Of a stretch of DNA of 64,000 nt, positions 16,477-25,785 are shown piece by piece (the stretch's first letter is position 1; every line of letters begins with the position of its first letter). The notes beneath the pieces are model-generated. The model did no database searches and was not told where the DNA came from. It saw only the letters and a program-made list of their open reading frames with translations. The DNA is from Alphaproteobacteria bacterium (lineage in GTDB: Bacteria > Pseudomonadota > Alphaproteobacteria > Rs-D84): the NCBI GenBank assembly GCA_015062445.1, contig SUUQ01000001.1, positions 1 through 64,000 of the forward strand, read 5' to 3'. The position numbers and the translations under genes were made by a program.

Positions 16477-16788
16477 ATGCAGAATAAAAAAAATCAATCC
16501 AATGTGGGACAAATGATTCAGCGCTGTCACAAATGGCGGCAAAAAAGAAAACAATATATCGACCAGGCAAGACAGACAAGTGATGAAATCGAACGGGAAA
16601 GACTGTTGCAGACCGCAGAACACTATGGTCGGATGGTAAACACCGAACAGGGAAAAATCGATTCAACACGTGACCCAAAAGAAAAGGCAGAAGCAGCCGC
16701 CGCACAAGCAGCCGCAGAAAAAGAAGCCACTGAAAATCCTGACGAAGATGAACCGGGCTTTCCAGATTTTATAACAAATCTGAAATAA
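16477..16788 (+). CDS. DUF4167-like protein
   Basis: 103 residues. The block with KWRQKRKQYIDQARQ, then ERERLLQTAEHYGRMVN (residues ~20-60) matches the layout of DUF4167, a domain of small basic alphaproteobacterial proteins usually carrying an AENYLQHAEHYYR signature. The tail is a charged, Ala/Glu-rich low-complexity region ending in PGFPDFITNL. I start at the ATG at 16477; an upstream ATG at 16432 would add 15 residues unlike the family. Function is unknown; RNA binding is often suggested for such small basic proteins but nothing here proves it. Confidence 0.6.
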   Translation: MQNKKNQSNVGQMIQRCHKWRQKRKQYIDQARQTSDEIERERLLQTAEHYGRMVNTEQGKIDSTRDPKEKAEAAAAQAAAEKEATENPDEDEPGFPDFITNLK

Positions 16789-16792
16789 TATG

Positions 16793-16822
16793 AAAAAACG
16801 CACCAATTTGGTGCGTTTTATT
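16793..16822 (+). terminator. rho-independent terminator
   Basis: ACGCACCAATTTGGTGCGT stem followed by a T-rich stretch, just after the DUF4167-like gene and before the dnaX promoter. Confidence 0.8.
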
Positions 16823-16824
16823 TG

Positions 16825-16852
16825 TTGAATTTTAGACGTATTTTGCTATGCT
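16825..16852 (+). promoter_or_regulatory. dnaX promoter
   Basis: TTGAAT (16825-16830), 16-nt spacer, TATGCT (16847-16852) with a TGC extension. The start is near 16859 and an AGGAAG Shine-Dalgarno precedes the ATG at 16874. Confidence 0.6.
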
Positions 16853-16873
16853 GGGACAAAAGGAAGTTTTAAG

Positions 16874-18442
16874 ATGGATAATAACTATACAGTTTTGGCA
16901 CGCAAATATCGCAGTCAGGATTTCAAATCACTTATCGGACAGGAAGTTTTGGTCAAAACACTGACCACTGCAATCAACACATCTCGGATTGCACATGCAT
17001 ATATTTTTACAGGAATTCGGGGAACAGGTAAAACCAGTACCGCACGTATTCTGGCCAAGGCATTAAACTGTCTGGCAGAAGACCACGCAACAGCAAACCC
17101 ATGTGGTGTATGTGAAAACTGTCGGGCAATCGCCGCAGGACAACATATTGACGTTATGGAAATTGACGCAGCATCACATACAGGTGTTGATAATATGCGT
17201 GATATTCTGGATGCGGCACAATACAGACCAACAAACGGACGATTCAAGGTTTATATTATCGACGAAGTTCATATGCTGTCGACATCTGCATTTAATGCGT
17301 TGCTGAAAACACTGGAAGAACCACCGGCACATGTAATCTTTATCCTGGCAACAACAGAAATTAGAAAAGTGCCTGTCACAATCCTGTCACGGTGCCAACG
17401 TTTTGACCTGGTGCGGGTGCCAGTCGAGACATTAAAACAACACTTTGCATGGATTGCAGAACAGGAAAAAGTTTCGCTGACAGATGAAGCAAATGAACTG
17501 TTGGCACGGGCGGCAGATGGTTCTGTGCGTGACGGACTGTCATTGCTGGACCAGGCAATCGCACAGACAGGTGGCAATGTCGATGCGGATGCTGTGCTGG
17601 ATATGCTGAAACGTGCAGACCGGGGTGTGGTTTTGGATATGATGAAAACACTGCTGTCAGGCGATGTGGCATCGGCACTGAACAAGGTTGATGATATCTA
17701 TAACAACGGTGCAGATTTGGCAATGCTGTTGACCGATATGATGGAATGGACACACTGGGCAACACGTATGCATCCAGCACTGCATGCAGGGGATGTGACA
17801 AATTCACCGTATACCGCAGACCAACGTGAACAAATAAACGATATTATCAATCGGGTATCGCTGAATACACTGTCACGTATCTGGCAGGTTATGGTTGCAG
17901 CAGTACCAGAAATGCAGGCCGCAGGAAATCAAAAACAATGCTTTGATATGCTGATTATCCGAATGATGCATATCGCAGACATGCCGCCAATTCCAGAAAT
18001 GATAAAACAACAGGAATCTGCAAATCGTATGCGGGATGTGAAAAATATACTGGCCGACCGAATGTCACAAAATTCAGGTCAGGCGGATGCATCACAGCAA
18101 AAACAAACAAAAACAATTAACAGCGCAGCTGAACTGGCAACAGCACTGCAAGAATCAAAAGAAATCCTGCTGTTCTCGTATTATAGCAGCAATATCGAAA
18201 TATCGGAATTTGCAGATGGTAAAATTAAGTACTTTGACCGCAAAGGCGAAGGCGATTTTATTCATAAACTGGGCAAATGGCTGATGGATAAAACAGGGAA
18301 ACAATGGCAGATGGAAAGAGTCATGGAATCTGTCCATACAAATACAATCAGCGAACAAAAACAAGAAGAACTGGCGGCAGACCCACTGGTTGCCAGTGCA
18401 ATGAACCTGTTCGAAAACGCAGAAATCGTAGGAGTAAAATAA
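16874..18442 (+). CDS. dnaX: DNA polymerase III subunit gamma/tau
   Basis: 522 residues. This is the clamp-loader ATPase of the replisome. The Walker A motif is GIRGTGKT (47-54). The zinc site is Cys66, Cys77, Cys80 and Cys83, and Walker B is IIDEVHML (around 123-130). The Sensor-1/SRC region reads ATTEIRKVPVTILSRCQRF. The C-terminal ~170 residues are a tau-like tail. In many bacteria dnaX is followed by ybaB and recR; here ybaB lies ~7 kb away on the other strand and a prepilin gene follows, overlapping by 1 nt (TAATG). Confidence 0.97.
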   Translation: MDNNYTVLARKYRSQDFKSLIGQEVLVKTLTTAINTSRIAHAYIFTGIRGTGKTSTARILAKALNCLAEDHATANPCGVCENCRAIAAGQHIDVMEIDAASHTGVDNMRDILDAAQYRPTNGRFKVYIIDEVHMLSTSAFNALLKTLEEPPAHVIFILATTEIRKVPVTILSRCQRFDLVRVPVETLKQHFAWIAEQEKVSLTDEANELLARAADGSVRDGLSLLDQAIAQTGGNVDADAVLDMLKRADRGVVLDMMKTLLSGDVASALNKVDDIYNNGADLAMLLTDMMEWTHWATRMHPALHAGDVTNSPYTADQREQINDIINRVSLNTLSRIWQVMVAAVPEMQAAGNQKQCFDMLIIRMMHIADMPPIPEMIKQQESANRMRDVKNILADRMSQNSGQADASQQKQTKTINSAAELATALQESKEILLFSYYSSNIEISEFADGKIKYFDRKGEGDFIHKLGKWLMDKTGKQWQMERVMESVHTNTISEQKQEELAADPLVASAMNLFENAEIVGVK

Positions 18443-18900
18443 TGAATCAACAATCGGGGCGGTCACTGGTCGAGGTTATCGGGGCAATCGCAATCGCAGG
18501 TCTGATGACGGCATCTGCGGTCGGTATGTACGGCATGATAAAAAGCAATCAAGAAAGAAACTTTGCAAGCGCAACAATCGAACAAATCGCACAAGACGTT
18601 AAAACACTGATGGAAATGCAAGGTACATACGAAGGTGTGTCAGTAACATATCTGATTAAACAGGGTGCATTGCAATCTGATGTCCCACCAATCGGTGGAC
18701 AGGGCTGGTCCGTTGTCAGCAGCGCAGATGGACAATCGTTTTCAATAAATCTGGTCGATTTAACCGCCAACGACTGTAATTTCTTGACATCAAATAAACC
18801 ACAGTGGGCGGCAGCAATACTGGTAAATGGATTCGAGGCAGGTATTGCAGAAAACTGCTTTGAAACAGCGACAAACCAGGTATCCTTTATCGTAGAGTAA
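18442..18900 (+). CDS. type IV prepilin-like protein
   Basis: 152 residues. The leader MNQQSG is followed by RSLVEVIGAIAIAGLMTAS, a standard prepilin signal with Glu at mature position 5, a ~30-residue hydrophobic helix, and a small C-terminal domain with two Cys (NDCNFL, ENCFE) about 50 residues apart, like the disulphide loop of pilins. The size is that of a normal pilin, unlike the trio at 12431-16305. An AGGAG lies 7 nt upstream and the start overlaps the dnaX stop. The OmpA-like lipoprotein gene follows without a gap. It could be the major subunit for the large prepilin-like proteins; that is inference. Confidence 0.85.
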   Translation: MNQQSGRSLVEVIGAIAIAGLMTASAVGMYGMIKSNQERNFASATIEQIAQDVKTLMEMQGTYEGVSVTYLIKQGALQSDVPPIGGQGWSVVSSADGQSFSINLVDLTANDCNFLTSNKPQWAAAILVNGFEAGIAENCFETATNQVSFIVE

Positions 18901-19584
18901 ATGAAAAATCGAAACATTATTTCTTTGACTGCAATATTGTTCTGGATGGCGGCATGTACACCATATGCCAGCCCCAACAGAAACACATGGCGACACTATC
19001 TGAACGGGGCCAGTTTTACAGATATGACAGAAATGGCACGGGTCGCAAAAAGACCAGTGTTTTTGGGGGCGGGGGGAAAACTGGTAAACGATGCAACAAA
19101 AACATCAAACAAACTGGATTATGGTGATAAAAATACAAATGATAATATAATCGCAACACAATATATGGCAAACCTGGAATTCGAACTGTATGATGCACTG
19201 CGAAAGCCAGGCATTTCTGTTCAACGTGCTGGTACGGATGTGGTTGTTATACTGGTGCGGGACGCAATTATGAAACTGGATGTTGCAGATATTTCTGCGA
19301 CAGGTGACGATACACTGGGTATCATTTCAAAATTGCTGAAACAATACGATGCAACATTTATCGAAATCGCAGGGTACACCGATGCGATGCGTGACAAAAA
19401 TGCTGCACAGGCACTGTCGATGGATATGGCACAACGGGTCGGGGTATATTTTGCACAACATGGCATCAATACAACACGCATGTTTATCACAGGACGGGGC
19501 GCAGCACGACCAATCGCAGGCCAGGATAATATCGGACGGCTGACCAATAGACGGGTGGAATTGCGTATCGCACCAGCACGATAG
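18901..19584 (+). CDS. OmpA-family lipoprotein
   Basis: 227 residues. The signal sequence ends in a lipobox (WMAAC-TP), so the mature protein should be lipid-anchored. The C-terminal ~110 residues are an OmpA-like peptidoglycan-binding domain with IEIAGYTDAM, FITGRGAARPI and the closing NRRVELRI, where the NRRVE Arg is typical of the family. The middle (DYGDKNTNDNIIATQYMANL) is not recognised. It starts directly after the prepilin stop, so it may anchor or align a pilus-like fibre through the peptidoglycan; this is inferred from position. Confidence 0.85.
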   Translation: MKNRNIISLTAILFWMAACTPYASPNRNTWRHYLNGASFTDMTEMARVAKRPVFLGAGGKLVNDATKTSNKLDYGDKNTNDNIIATQYMANLEFELYDALRKPGISVQRAGTDVVVILVRDAIMKLDVADISATGDDTLGIISKLLKQYDATFIEIAGYTDAMRDKNAAQALSMDMAQRVGVYFAQHGINTTRMFITGRGAARPIAGQDNIGRLTNRRVELRIAPAR

Positions 19585-19600
19585 TTATTGTTATTGCACC

Positions 19601-19629
19601 TTGAAATGGTAAAAGTTATATTTTATACT
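19601..19629 (+). promoter_or_regulatory. lptF promoter, leaderless start
   Basis: TTGAAA (19601-19606), 17-nt spacer, TATACT (19624-19629). The ATG at 19637 is 7 nt after the -10, the expected transcription start, and there is no Shine-Dalgarno sequence. Confidence 0.7.
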
Positions 19630-19636
19630 GCGTATT

Positions 19637-20695
19637 ATGAAGATTATAAACCGATATTTTTCACGACAATTGTTGGCGATTTTCGTTATGTTGTTGCTGA
19701 TATTGACTGGACTGGCGTGGATGATGCAAATCATGTCCATGATGAAGTTCTTGTTAAAATACGGTATTGATGTTGGCAGCTTTCTGGGACTGACGGCACT
19801 GATGATTCCATTTATCGCATCGATTATTGTACCGTTTGTATGCTTTATCGCCGTGATTTTTGTTTATAACAAGTTAATCGCAGACAACGAAATTACCGTG
19901 TTGGCAGCATCTGGACTGTCACCACGACAGATTGCAACACCTGCACTGCGGTTGGGTGCTGTGCTGATGGTGCTGAACCTGGCACTGAACATCTGGATTG
20001 TTCCACGGACACAGTCACTGTTCTATGATACACAGTGGAATTTACAATACGGTATGGCACATATGAAATTACAAGAAAGCGCATTTACAGAAATTGCAGA
20101 TGGACTGGTGGTTTATGTAGATAGTGTGGCCGGACATGATCTGAGCAAGGTTATGCTGTCCGATATGCGGGACGAAAACAGCCCCAGTATGATTTTCGCA
20201 GAAAAAGGTAAACTGGTATCAACCGTACGGGGATTGTCACTGGTCATGACAAACGGGGCACTGCAGTCATCAGGACAACAAATGGTCACAGGAACATTTG
20301 AAACGTTCGATATGGATTTGAATGTCGTAGACAAAGGGGGAAACAACTCTTTCCGTGTGCGCAGAATACCAACAAAAAACCTGATACAAATCGCATTCGA
20401 CGCAGAAACAAAAAAACAACATAAAATGATTCTGACAGAATTATGCAACCGGTTCTTGAGTCCGGTGATGAATCTGGTTCTGGCGGCGCTGTGTGCAGTG
20501 ATTTTGTTGCGTTCATCACTGCTGCGGCGACGGGCCAGCTTTGCCCCAATTGTGGCGGTTGCGTCAATGGCGGCAACAATGGCATTGTATATGTCTGCAA
20601 CAAATATGATTGAAAGTTTAACAGGATTTGTGCTGTTGACAATGGGACTGGGACTGTTTTTGGCAGCAATTATTATGGTGTTGGTAAAAAAATGA
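19637..20695 (+). CDS. lptF: LptF/LptG-family LPS export permease
   Basis: 352 residues. YjgP/YjgQ family: three N-terminal membrane helices (about 10-35, 55-80, 95-115), a periplasmic beta-jellyroll-like domain (~130-245) and three C-terminal helices (~275-350). The signature NKLIADNEITVLAASGLSPR around residues 76-95 is the cytoplasmic coupling helix that meets the LptB ATPase. In LPS transport two such permeases (LptF and LptG) pair in the inner membrane; only one is seen in this window and whether it is F or G cannot be fixed by eye. The stop overlaps the lptD start by 4 nt. Confidence 0.9.
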   Translation: MKIINRYFSRQLLAIFVMLLLILTGLAWMMQIMSMMKFLLKYGIDVGSFLGLTALMIPFIASIIVPFVCFIAVIFVYNKLIADNEITVLAASGLSPRQIATPALRLGAVLMVLNLALNIWIVPRTQSLFYDTQWNLQYGMAHMKLQESAFTEIADGLVVYVDSVAGHDLSKVMLSDMRDENSPSMIFAEKGKLVSTVRGLSLVMTNGALQSSGQQMVTGTFETFDMDLNVVDKGGNNSFRVRRIPTKNLIQIAFDAETKKQHKMILTELCNRFLSPVMNLVLAALCAVILLRSSLLRRRASFAPIVAVASMAATMALYMSATNMIESLTGFVLLTMGLGLFLAAIIMVLVKK

Positions 20696-22713
20696 GACGT
20701 CTGTATGCCACTTTGCTGTATCTGGGGACAACATGCAGTGCATGGGCAATTGCAATTAACCCAAATGAACCACGCACAATAAAAGCAGATAAAATCGAAT
20801 ATGATGTAAAATCTGAAACAATCAAAACATCCGGAAACACAGAAATAACAAATAAATCTGGACAACGATTGACACTGACGGATTCATACATAACACAAAA
20901 AGGTGAAGAGCTGTCGGGCGATGATATTCGTTTGTGGCTGGGCAATCATGTGTATGTAGAATCTGATAATATCACACGCAAAGGCGATTTAACCATCGCA
21001 AGAAAAGCAACATTTACAGCATGTGATGACTGTGATGCATATGGCGATGCATGGGAAATTTCAACGTATAAGATTATTCATGATATGGATTCACGTATGC
21101 TGAAATTTTACAGCCCTGTGCTGAGAACATATGACATTCCTGTGCTGTGGTGGCCGTACTTTGAAATGCCGGACCCAGGGGTTAAATACAAAACTGGTTT
21201 TTTAATGCCGGACTTTGCATCAACGAATAAAATGGGAACCCAGATAAACATACCGTATTATATATCGATTTCTGATACGCATGATATTACGGCAACATTT
21301 TCATATCTGACCCAGGAAAACCCACTGTTCCAAATCGAACACAGATTAAATACTGACCATGCAGAATTTAGAACCCAGGGGTCTTTTACACATAATAAAT
21401 TGGGCGAAAACAGATGGCATATTTTCAATGATGATGTAATCGAAATGGGGGAATATGCACGGGCAACAATATTCCTGGAACGTGCGTCCGACAAAACATA
21501 TCTGCAAAAATATGGATTCTATGATGACCAGCCATATTTGGATTCAGGGGCCAAGCTGGAACTGTTCGGACAAAGCAGTTATGTGGTTGCAGATGCGCAT
21601 ATATTCCAAGAACTGCGTGAAAGCACGGGTATTCATTCGGCACCCGATGGAAATATCCTGCCCAATATACGTGCAGTTCATCAGACGGCACCACTGTTCG
21701 GTGAAACATATGCAACATTCGGGGCAGACATTCTGGGAATATCAGGCGACGGAACATCTGCGCAACGCATGATTGGTGATGCCAGACTGACAACACCGTG
21801 GACACTGTGGGGGGGAAACAGATTAACCGCCAGTGTATCTGCACGATATGATTTGTACCACTTTAATAACACAGAATTAACAGACGGTAAAATTTTTTCG
21901 GGATTCAAAAACAGGTTCTTGCCCAGCGGATATTTGGAATGGGGACTGCCATTGTTCAAACCAACAAATAAATGGACACAGGTCATAGAACCACGTGCAC
22001 GGGTCACATTTATGCGACATCTGGATAACGAAGAATTTGCAAAAAGTAATGATTCTGCAGGTACAATTCTGACCGATTCAACACTGTTTTCAGATAACAG
22101 ATTTTCAGGACTGGATTTGTGGGAAAACGGCACATATGCAGACTATGGTGTGCGGTGGGCCGCATTTAACGAAGATGGACATAATGTCGAAGTGTTCCTG
22201 GGGCAATCATATGACTTTACAGACAGACCATCAATCGATTTGAACAGCGGATTCCACAATGGTCTGTCTGACTATGTCGGACGGGTTAGTTATAACAATA
22301 TGAAATGGCTGAATGTGGCATCACGTTTTAGACTAAACCAAGACGACTTGGCGCTGCGGCACATGGAAACAACCGCCAGTATCGGTTCATCAAAAAACTT
22401 TATCAATGTTGGACATATCTGGTCGCAAAACCTGACAACAACAGAAGAAATCGCAACAGGATATAATGATATTAACGAAGCAATTATCGGGGCTGGTATA
22501 CAACTGACCAACAGATGGGCCCTGCGATGGAACGCAATCTATAATATGCAACTGGGACAATTCCAGCGCCATACAGGTGGATTCTTTTACAATCATCCAT
22601 GCTATTACTTGTCCGTGGAATACAGACGGGACAATGCAATCAAAGAGGACTATGTCGGAACAACAACGTTCCAATTCAGATTTGGGATGGCAATTAATGG
22701 ACAACAATACTAG
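20692..22713 (+). CDS. lptD: LPS-assembly protein LptD
   Basis: 673 residues. The signal peptide (to about residue 19) is followed by an OstA-type N-terminal jellyroll domain (TIKADKIEYDVKSETIKTSG, ~26-130) and a long C-terminal beta barrel starting near YKIIHDMDSRMLKFYSPVLR and ending FQFRFGMAINGQQY. LptD inserts LPS into the outer leaflet together with LptE. The layout lptF-lptD-surA is the usual alphaproteobacterial one minus the second permease. It is somewhat short for the family (often 700-800). Confidence 0.92.
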   Translation: MRRLYATLLYLGTTCSAWAIAINPNEPRTIKADKIEYDVKSETIKTSGNTEITNKSGQRLTLTDSYITQKGEELSGDDIRLWLGNHVYVESDNITRKGDLTIARKATFTACDDCDAYGDAWEISTYKIIHDMDSRMLKFYSPVLRTYDIPVLWWPYFEMPDPGVKYKTGFLMPDFASTNKMGTQINIPYYISISDTHDITATFSYLTQENPLFQIEHRLNTDHAEFRTQGSFTHNKLGENRWHIFNDDVIEMGEYARATIFLERASDKTYLQKYGFYDDQPYLDSGAKLELFGQSSYVVADAHIFQELRESTGIHSAPDGNILPNIRAVHQTAPLFGETYATFGADILGISGDGTSAQRMIGDARLTTPWTLWGGNRLTASVSARYDLYHFNNTELTDGKIFSGFKNRFLPSGYLEWGLPLFKPTNKWTQVIEPRARVTFMRHLDNEEFAKSNDSAGTILTDSTLFSDNRFSGLDLWENGTYADYGVRWAAFNEDGHNVEVFLGQSYDFTDRPSIDLNSGFHNGLSDYVGRVSYNNMKWLNVASRFRLNQDDLALRHMETTASIGSSKNFINVGHIWSQNLTTTEEIATGYNDINEAIIGAGIQLTNRWALRWNAIYNMQLGQFQRHTGGFFYNHPCYYLSVEYRRDNAIKEDYVGTTTFQFRFGMAINGQQY

Positions 22714-22734
22714 GAACACGGAGAGGTATATAAT

Positions 22735-23562
22735 ATGAAACCATTAAAATTATTGGCAACTGTATTTTGTGCACTGTGGATGGTGCCTGCGTTTGCAGCG
22801 GCGGTCATCGCAACCGTCAATGGTACACCAATCACAGATACAGATATTACAACACGTACAAAACTGATGGCAAAACAGGGAAAAACATCAACCGATAACA
22901 GACGGGTGGCGCTGCAGAATATTATTGATGATAATGTAAAAATCGCATATGCACAAAACTTTAATGCCGTGCCAGATGATAAAACAGTGGATGCAGAACT
23001 GAAAAAAATGAACCTGGGTGATATCAGTGCCGCAGAAAAAGAAATGGCACGCAGTGCTTTGCGTGCAGAAATCGCATGGCAGATAATCGTTGCACGGACA
23101 ATACTGCCAACGGTCGATACAACAAAAGAAGATATCAATGCAGAAAAAGCAACACTGGCACGTGAACACGGTCTGCCAATCGAAATGACAATTATTCGAC
23201 TGACCGATATCCCAGAAGATGTCGCAGAAAAACTGGTTAAGCCAAAGTCTTGTGACGGGGCAATGAAAATGGCAGAAGAACTGGGTGGGGTGCCACAAAA
23301 GTTTACCGCAAAACAATATGAACTGAGCGCAGATATCCGTGAACGGGTCGTTAACCTGCCAGAATTGACGTGGTCAAAACGGGTTGATAATTCTGTGCTG
23401 CTGGTGTGCAGTGCAAAAAAAACAGATGAATATAAAAATCTGGACGATATTATCAAACAAAACACACAGTATAAACAGGCAATGTTTATGGCAGACCAAC
23501 AGTTAAAACAACTGAGAAGACGTGCCGTCATTGTCATAAATGATGACAGATATAAACTATGA
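22735..23562 (+). CDS. surA: SurA-like periplasmic chaperone
   Basis: 275 residues. The signal peptide (cleavage near AFA-AA) is followed by the SurA N-terminal chaperone signature (VIATVNGTPITDTDITTRTK, ~23-43) and helical segments. The parvulin-type isomerase region (~145-230) is reduced and I cannot see a clean active site, so the protein may work only as a chaperone for outer-membrane proteins. SurA feeds the BAM complex, and LptD is a classic client, which fits its place directly behind lptD. Its stop overlaps the rlmN start by 4 nt. Confidence 0.8.
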   Translation: MKPLKLLATVFCALWMVPAFAAAVIATVNGTPITDTDITTRTKLMAKQGKTSTDNRRVALQNIIDDNVKIAYAQNFNAVPDDKTVDAELKKMNLGDISAAEKEMARSALRAEIAWQIIVARTILPTVDTTKEDINAEKATLAREHGLPIEMTIIRLTDIPEDVAEKLVKPKSCDGAMKMAEELGGVPQKFTAKQYELSADIRERVVNLPELTWSKRVDNSVLLVCSAKKTDEYKNLDDIIKQNTQYKQAMFMADQQLKQLRRRAVIVINDDRYKL

Positions 23563-24668
23563 CAAAAACAATCTTATTTAATCTTAATAACGCAGAACTG
23601 GAAAAATTTATCACTGATATGGGACAGCCAAAATTCCGGGCAAAACAAATTCGGGAATGGCTGGACCGGGGGGTGCCTGATTTTGCACAAATGAAAAATA
23701 TCCCAGAAAAACTGCGGGCTGATTTGGAACAAGTGGCACAGACACTGCCCGTGCAGGTAATAAAAAAACTGGAATCTGCAGATGGTGAAACGACTAAATT
23801 CCTGCTGGGGTTAAATGATGGTGAACAGATTGAATGCGTGCTGATGCGAACAACGTATGGAAACAGTGTTTGTGTCAGTTCGCAGGCAGGTTGTGCAATG
23901 GGGTGTAAGTTCTGCGCCAGTACACTGTTGGGACTGAAAAGAAATTTAACCGCAAACGAAATCTTTGCACAGATTCTGGTCGCACAATGGGAACTGAGGA
24001 CAGATAAATTCGCCGATAAACCAATTCGACCAAACGGTGATGCAAACAATGGTGATGTTTCACATATCGTTATTATGGGAACTGGGGAACCACTGCAGAA
24101 TACAGAAAATGTTATCGACTTTATCGAGCGGGCAAATTCACAGATGGGTATCGGATGGCGACGTATCACATTATCTACGTGCGGAATTGTACCGGGGATT
24201 GACAGACTGATTGAGTGGGGACGACCAATAAATTTGGCAATTTCACTGCATGCACCAACTGATGAATTGCGTTCGCAAATTATGCCCATAAACAACAAAT
24301 ACAAATTAGATGAAGTCTTGGATGCGGCATGGCGTTTCACAGATAACCACAACAGACAATTAATGATTGAATATATTCTGCTGGGGAAAAAAGACGAAAA
24401 TGGCGAAACAATCCTGTTTAATGCAACACCAGATTATGCAGAAAAACTGGCCAAACTGTTACAGGGTAAAAACTGTATGGTTAACCTGATTCCATGGAAC
24501 GCAGTTGATGAACGAGACTTTGCATCGCCATCTGGAAACGCAGTACACAGATTCCAGGATATTTTAATCAAAAATGGTATTCATACACGTATCAGACGGG
24601 AACGTGGAACCGATATCGGTTCGGCATGTGGCCAGTTGCGTCTGAATAATGCAAAAAAAGGTTTGTAA
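23559..24668 (+). CDS. rlmN: dual-specificity 23S rRNA/tRNA adenine C2-methyltransferase RlmN
   Basis: 369 residues. It is a radical-SAM enzyme with the CxxxCxxC cluster motif in SQAGCAMGCKFCAS (around residues 110-120). The HIVIMGTGEPLQN motif, the RITLSTCGIVPGIDRL block with the cysteine-rich SAM site, NLAISLHAP and a C-terminal RRERGTDIGSACGQL follow. The last Cys carries the transient methylene adduct. It methylates A2503 of 23S rRNA and A37 of some tRNAs. It is encoded in the lpt-surA operon. Confidence 0.97.
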   Translation: MTKTILFNLNNAELEKFITDMGQPKFRAKQIREWLDRGVPDFAQMKNIPEKLRADLEQVAQTLPVQVIKKLESADGETTKFLLGLNDGEQIECVLMRTTYGNSVCVSSQAGCAMGCKFCASTLLGLKRNLTANEIFAQILVAQWELRTDKFADKPIRPNGDANNGDVSHIVIMGTGEPLQNTENVIDFIERANSQMGIGWRRITLSTCGIVPGIDRLIEWGRPINLAISLHAPTDELRSQIMPINNKYKLDEVLDAAWRFTDNHNRQLMIEYILLGKKDENGETILFNATPDYAEKLAKLLQGKNCMVNLIPWNAVDERDFASPSGNAVHRFQDILIKNGIHTRIRRERGTDIGSACGQLRLNNAKKGL

Positions 24669-24671
24669 AAA

Positions 24672-25421
24672 ATGAAACTGACATATATAACTTGTTCTGA
24701 CCCACGAGAGGATGTTTCACATAACGATATTATGCGATTGCTGAAATATGCACCCCAGGTGGAAATCGGTATCCAGGCACACCCCAGCGCAATGTCCAGT
24801 GGATACCCCAGAAACAACTGGTTTAATGGACTGATGCAGTTGGTTAGAAATATAGATATGGGATTGAATGTCGCTGTGCATGTGAACTATCAATGGTGCG
24901 ATAAAATGTGCACAGGTCAAATTCCAAATGAAATTCGTGACTGGATGAATATGCAACGCAAATTTGGACGTGAACCTGCAATCAAACGGTGGCAACTGAA
25001 TATCGGTGATGGCACAAAAACATGGGACACACAGGCCGTTGCAAAATTAATCGCAGATCACCCAGAACATGAATTTATTTTCCCATATAATCAGACAGTA
25101 CACGATAAAATCGATGAACTGAATAAAACAGGTGTTAATTTTTCACTGCTGTATGATTCTTCGTATGGATATGGCAGATTGCCAGACAGCTGGGCACCAC
25201 CAGTGTACGATAATCATAAAATGGGATATGCAGGGGGACTGGGGCCAGATAATGTCGCAGACAACCTGGGGAAAATCGCACAACAGATGCCAACAGATTA
25301 TCGCACGTGGATTGATGCCGAAGGAAAACTGATGGTGCCAGGCACACGAAAATTCGACCCACAACGTGCCATGACATATGTCAAAAATGCACTGGTGTGG
25401 TATAATCAGCATATCAAATAA
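24672..25421 (+). CDS. TIM-barrel protein, TrpF-like (phosphoribosylanthranilate isomerase-like)
   Basis: 249 residues, soluble. It begins MKLTYITCSDPRED, with Cys8 at the place where TrpF has its catalytic Cys, and ends with AGGLGPDNV (around 200), the phosphate-loop motif shared with TrpF-like TIM barrels. The middle (QAHPSAMSSGYPRNNW) does not match the usual tryptophan enzyme and no other trp genes are near. A related but different sugar-phosphate reaction is possible. It starts 3 nt after rlmN and is the last gene of that operon. Confidence 0.65.
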   Translation: MKLTYITCSDPREDVSHNDIMRLLKYAPQVEIGIQAHPSAMSSGYPRNNWFNGLMQLVRNIDMGLNVAVHVNYQWCDKMCTGQIPNEIRDWMNMQRKFGREPAIKRWQLNIGDGTKTWDTQAVAKLIADHPEHEFIFPYNQTVHDKIDELNKTGVNFSLLYDSSYGYGRLPDSWAPPVYDNHKMGYAGGLGPDNVADNLGKIAQQMPTDYRTWIDAEGKLMVPGTRKFDPQRAMTYVKNALVWYNQHIK

Positions 25422-25423
25422 AA

Positions 25424-25447
25424 AAATCCCCATAACGGGGATTTTTT
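25424..25447. terminator. bidirectional terminator
   Basis: An AAAAAATCCCCATAACGGGG / ATTTTTT hairpin between two convergent genes, with A7 and T6 flanks. Confidence 0.85.
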
Positions 25448-25465
25448 CTTGCTGATTTGGCCGAA

Positions 25466-25762
25466 TTACGGCATTGGAATGCCCGCAGTCGCATCGCCCA
25501 TAACCTGGTCGATGATGACGTCTGCCTTTTTCTTGGCATCGGTATACGCAGATAAAACAACATTGGCAACCGCATCTGCACCAGCAGATAAAACGTCTGG
25601 ACGAATTGTTATTTTCAACACATCGTATTTACCCGTCATGTCAATTATGCATGCGCCATTGTCCGCAATGCCCTTGATTGTGGTTTTTGACAATTGGTCC
25701 TGGGCAGCGGCAACTTTGTTTTGCAGTTCTGCGGCCTGGGCCATTAATGATTCCATATCCAT
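25466..25762 (-). CDS. YbaB/EbfC-family nucleoid-associated protein
   Basis: 98 residues. The family layout is complete: an N-terminal helix (SLMAQAAELQNKVAAAQDQL), a central beta hairpin (GACIIDMTGKYDVLKITIRPDVL) and a C-terminal helix (ADAVANVVLSAYTDAKKKAD) ending in the Met/Pro-rich GDATAGIPMP. It binds DNA as a homodimer tweezer. ybaB often sits behind dnaX; here it is 7 kb away and opposite in strand. Confidence 0.9.
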   Translation of the reverse strand: MDMESLMAQAAELQNKVAAAQDQLSKTTIKGIADNGACIIDMTGKYDVLKITIRPDVLSAGADAVANVVLSAYTDAKKKADVIIDQVMGDATAGIPMP

Positions 25763-25785
25763 TTTTTCCCCCTGTGTGTAAATGG

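Noticed and set aside
22710-23537. A 275-codon minus-strand frame opposite the SurA-like gene
   Set aside because: It mirrors surA almost exactly and its translation is Ser/Ile/Phe-rich without known motifs. surA has a signal peptide, a conserved domain and operon context.
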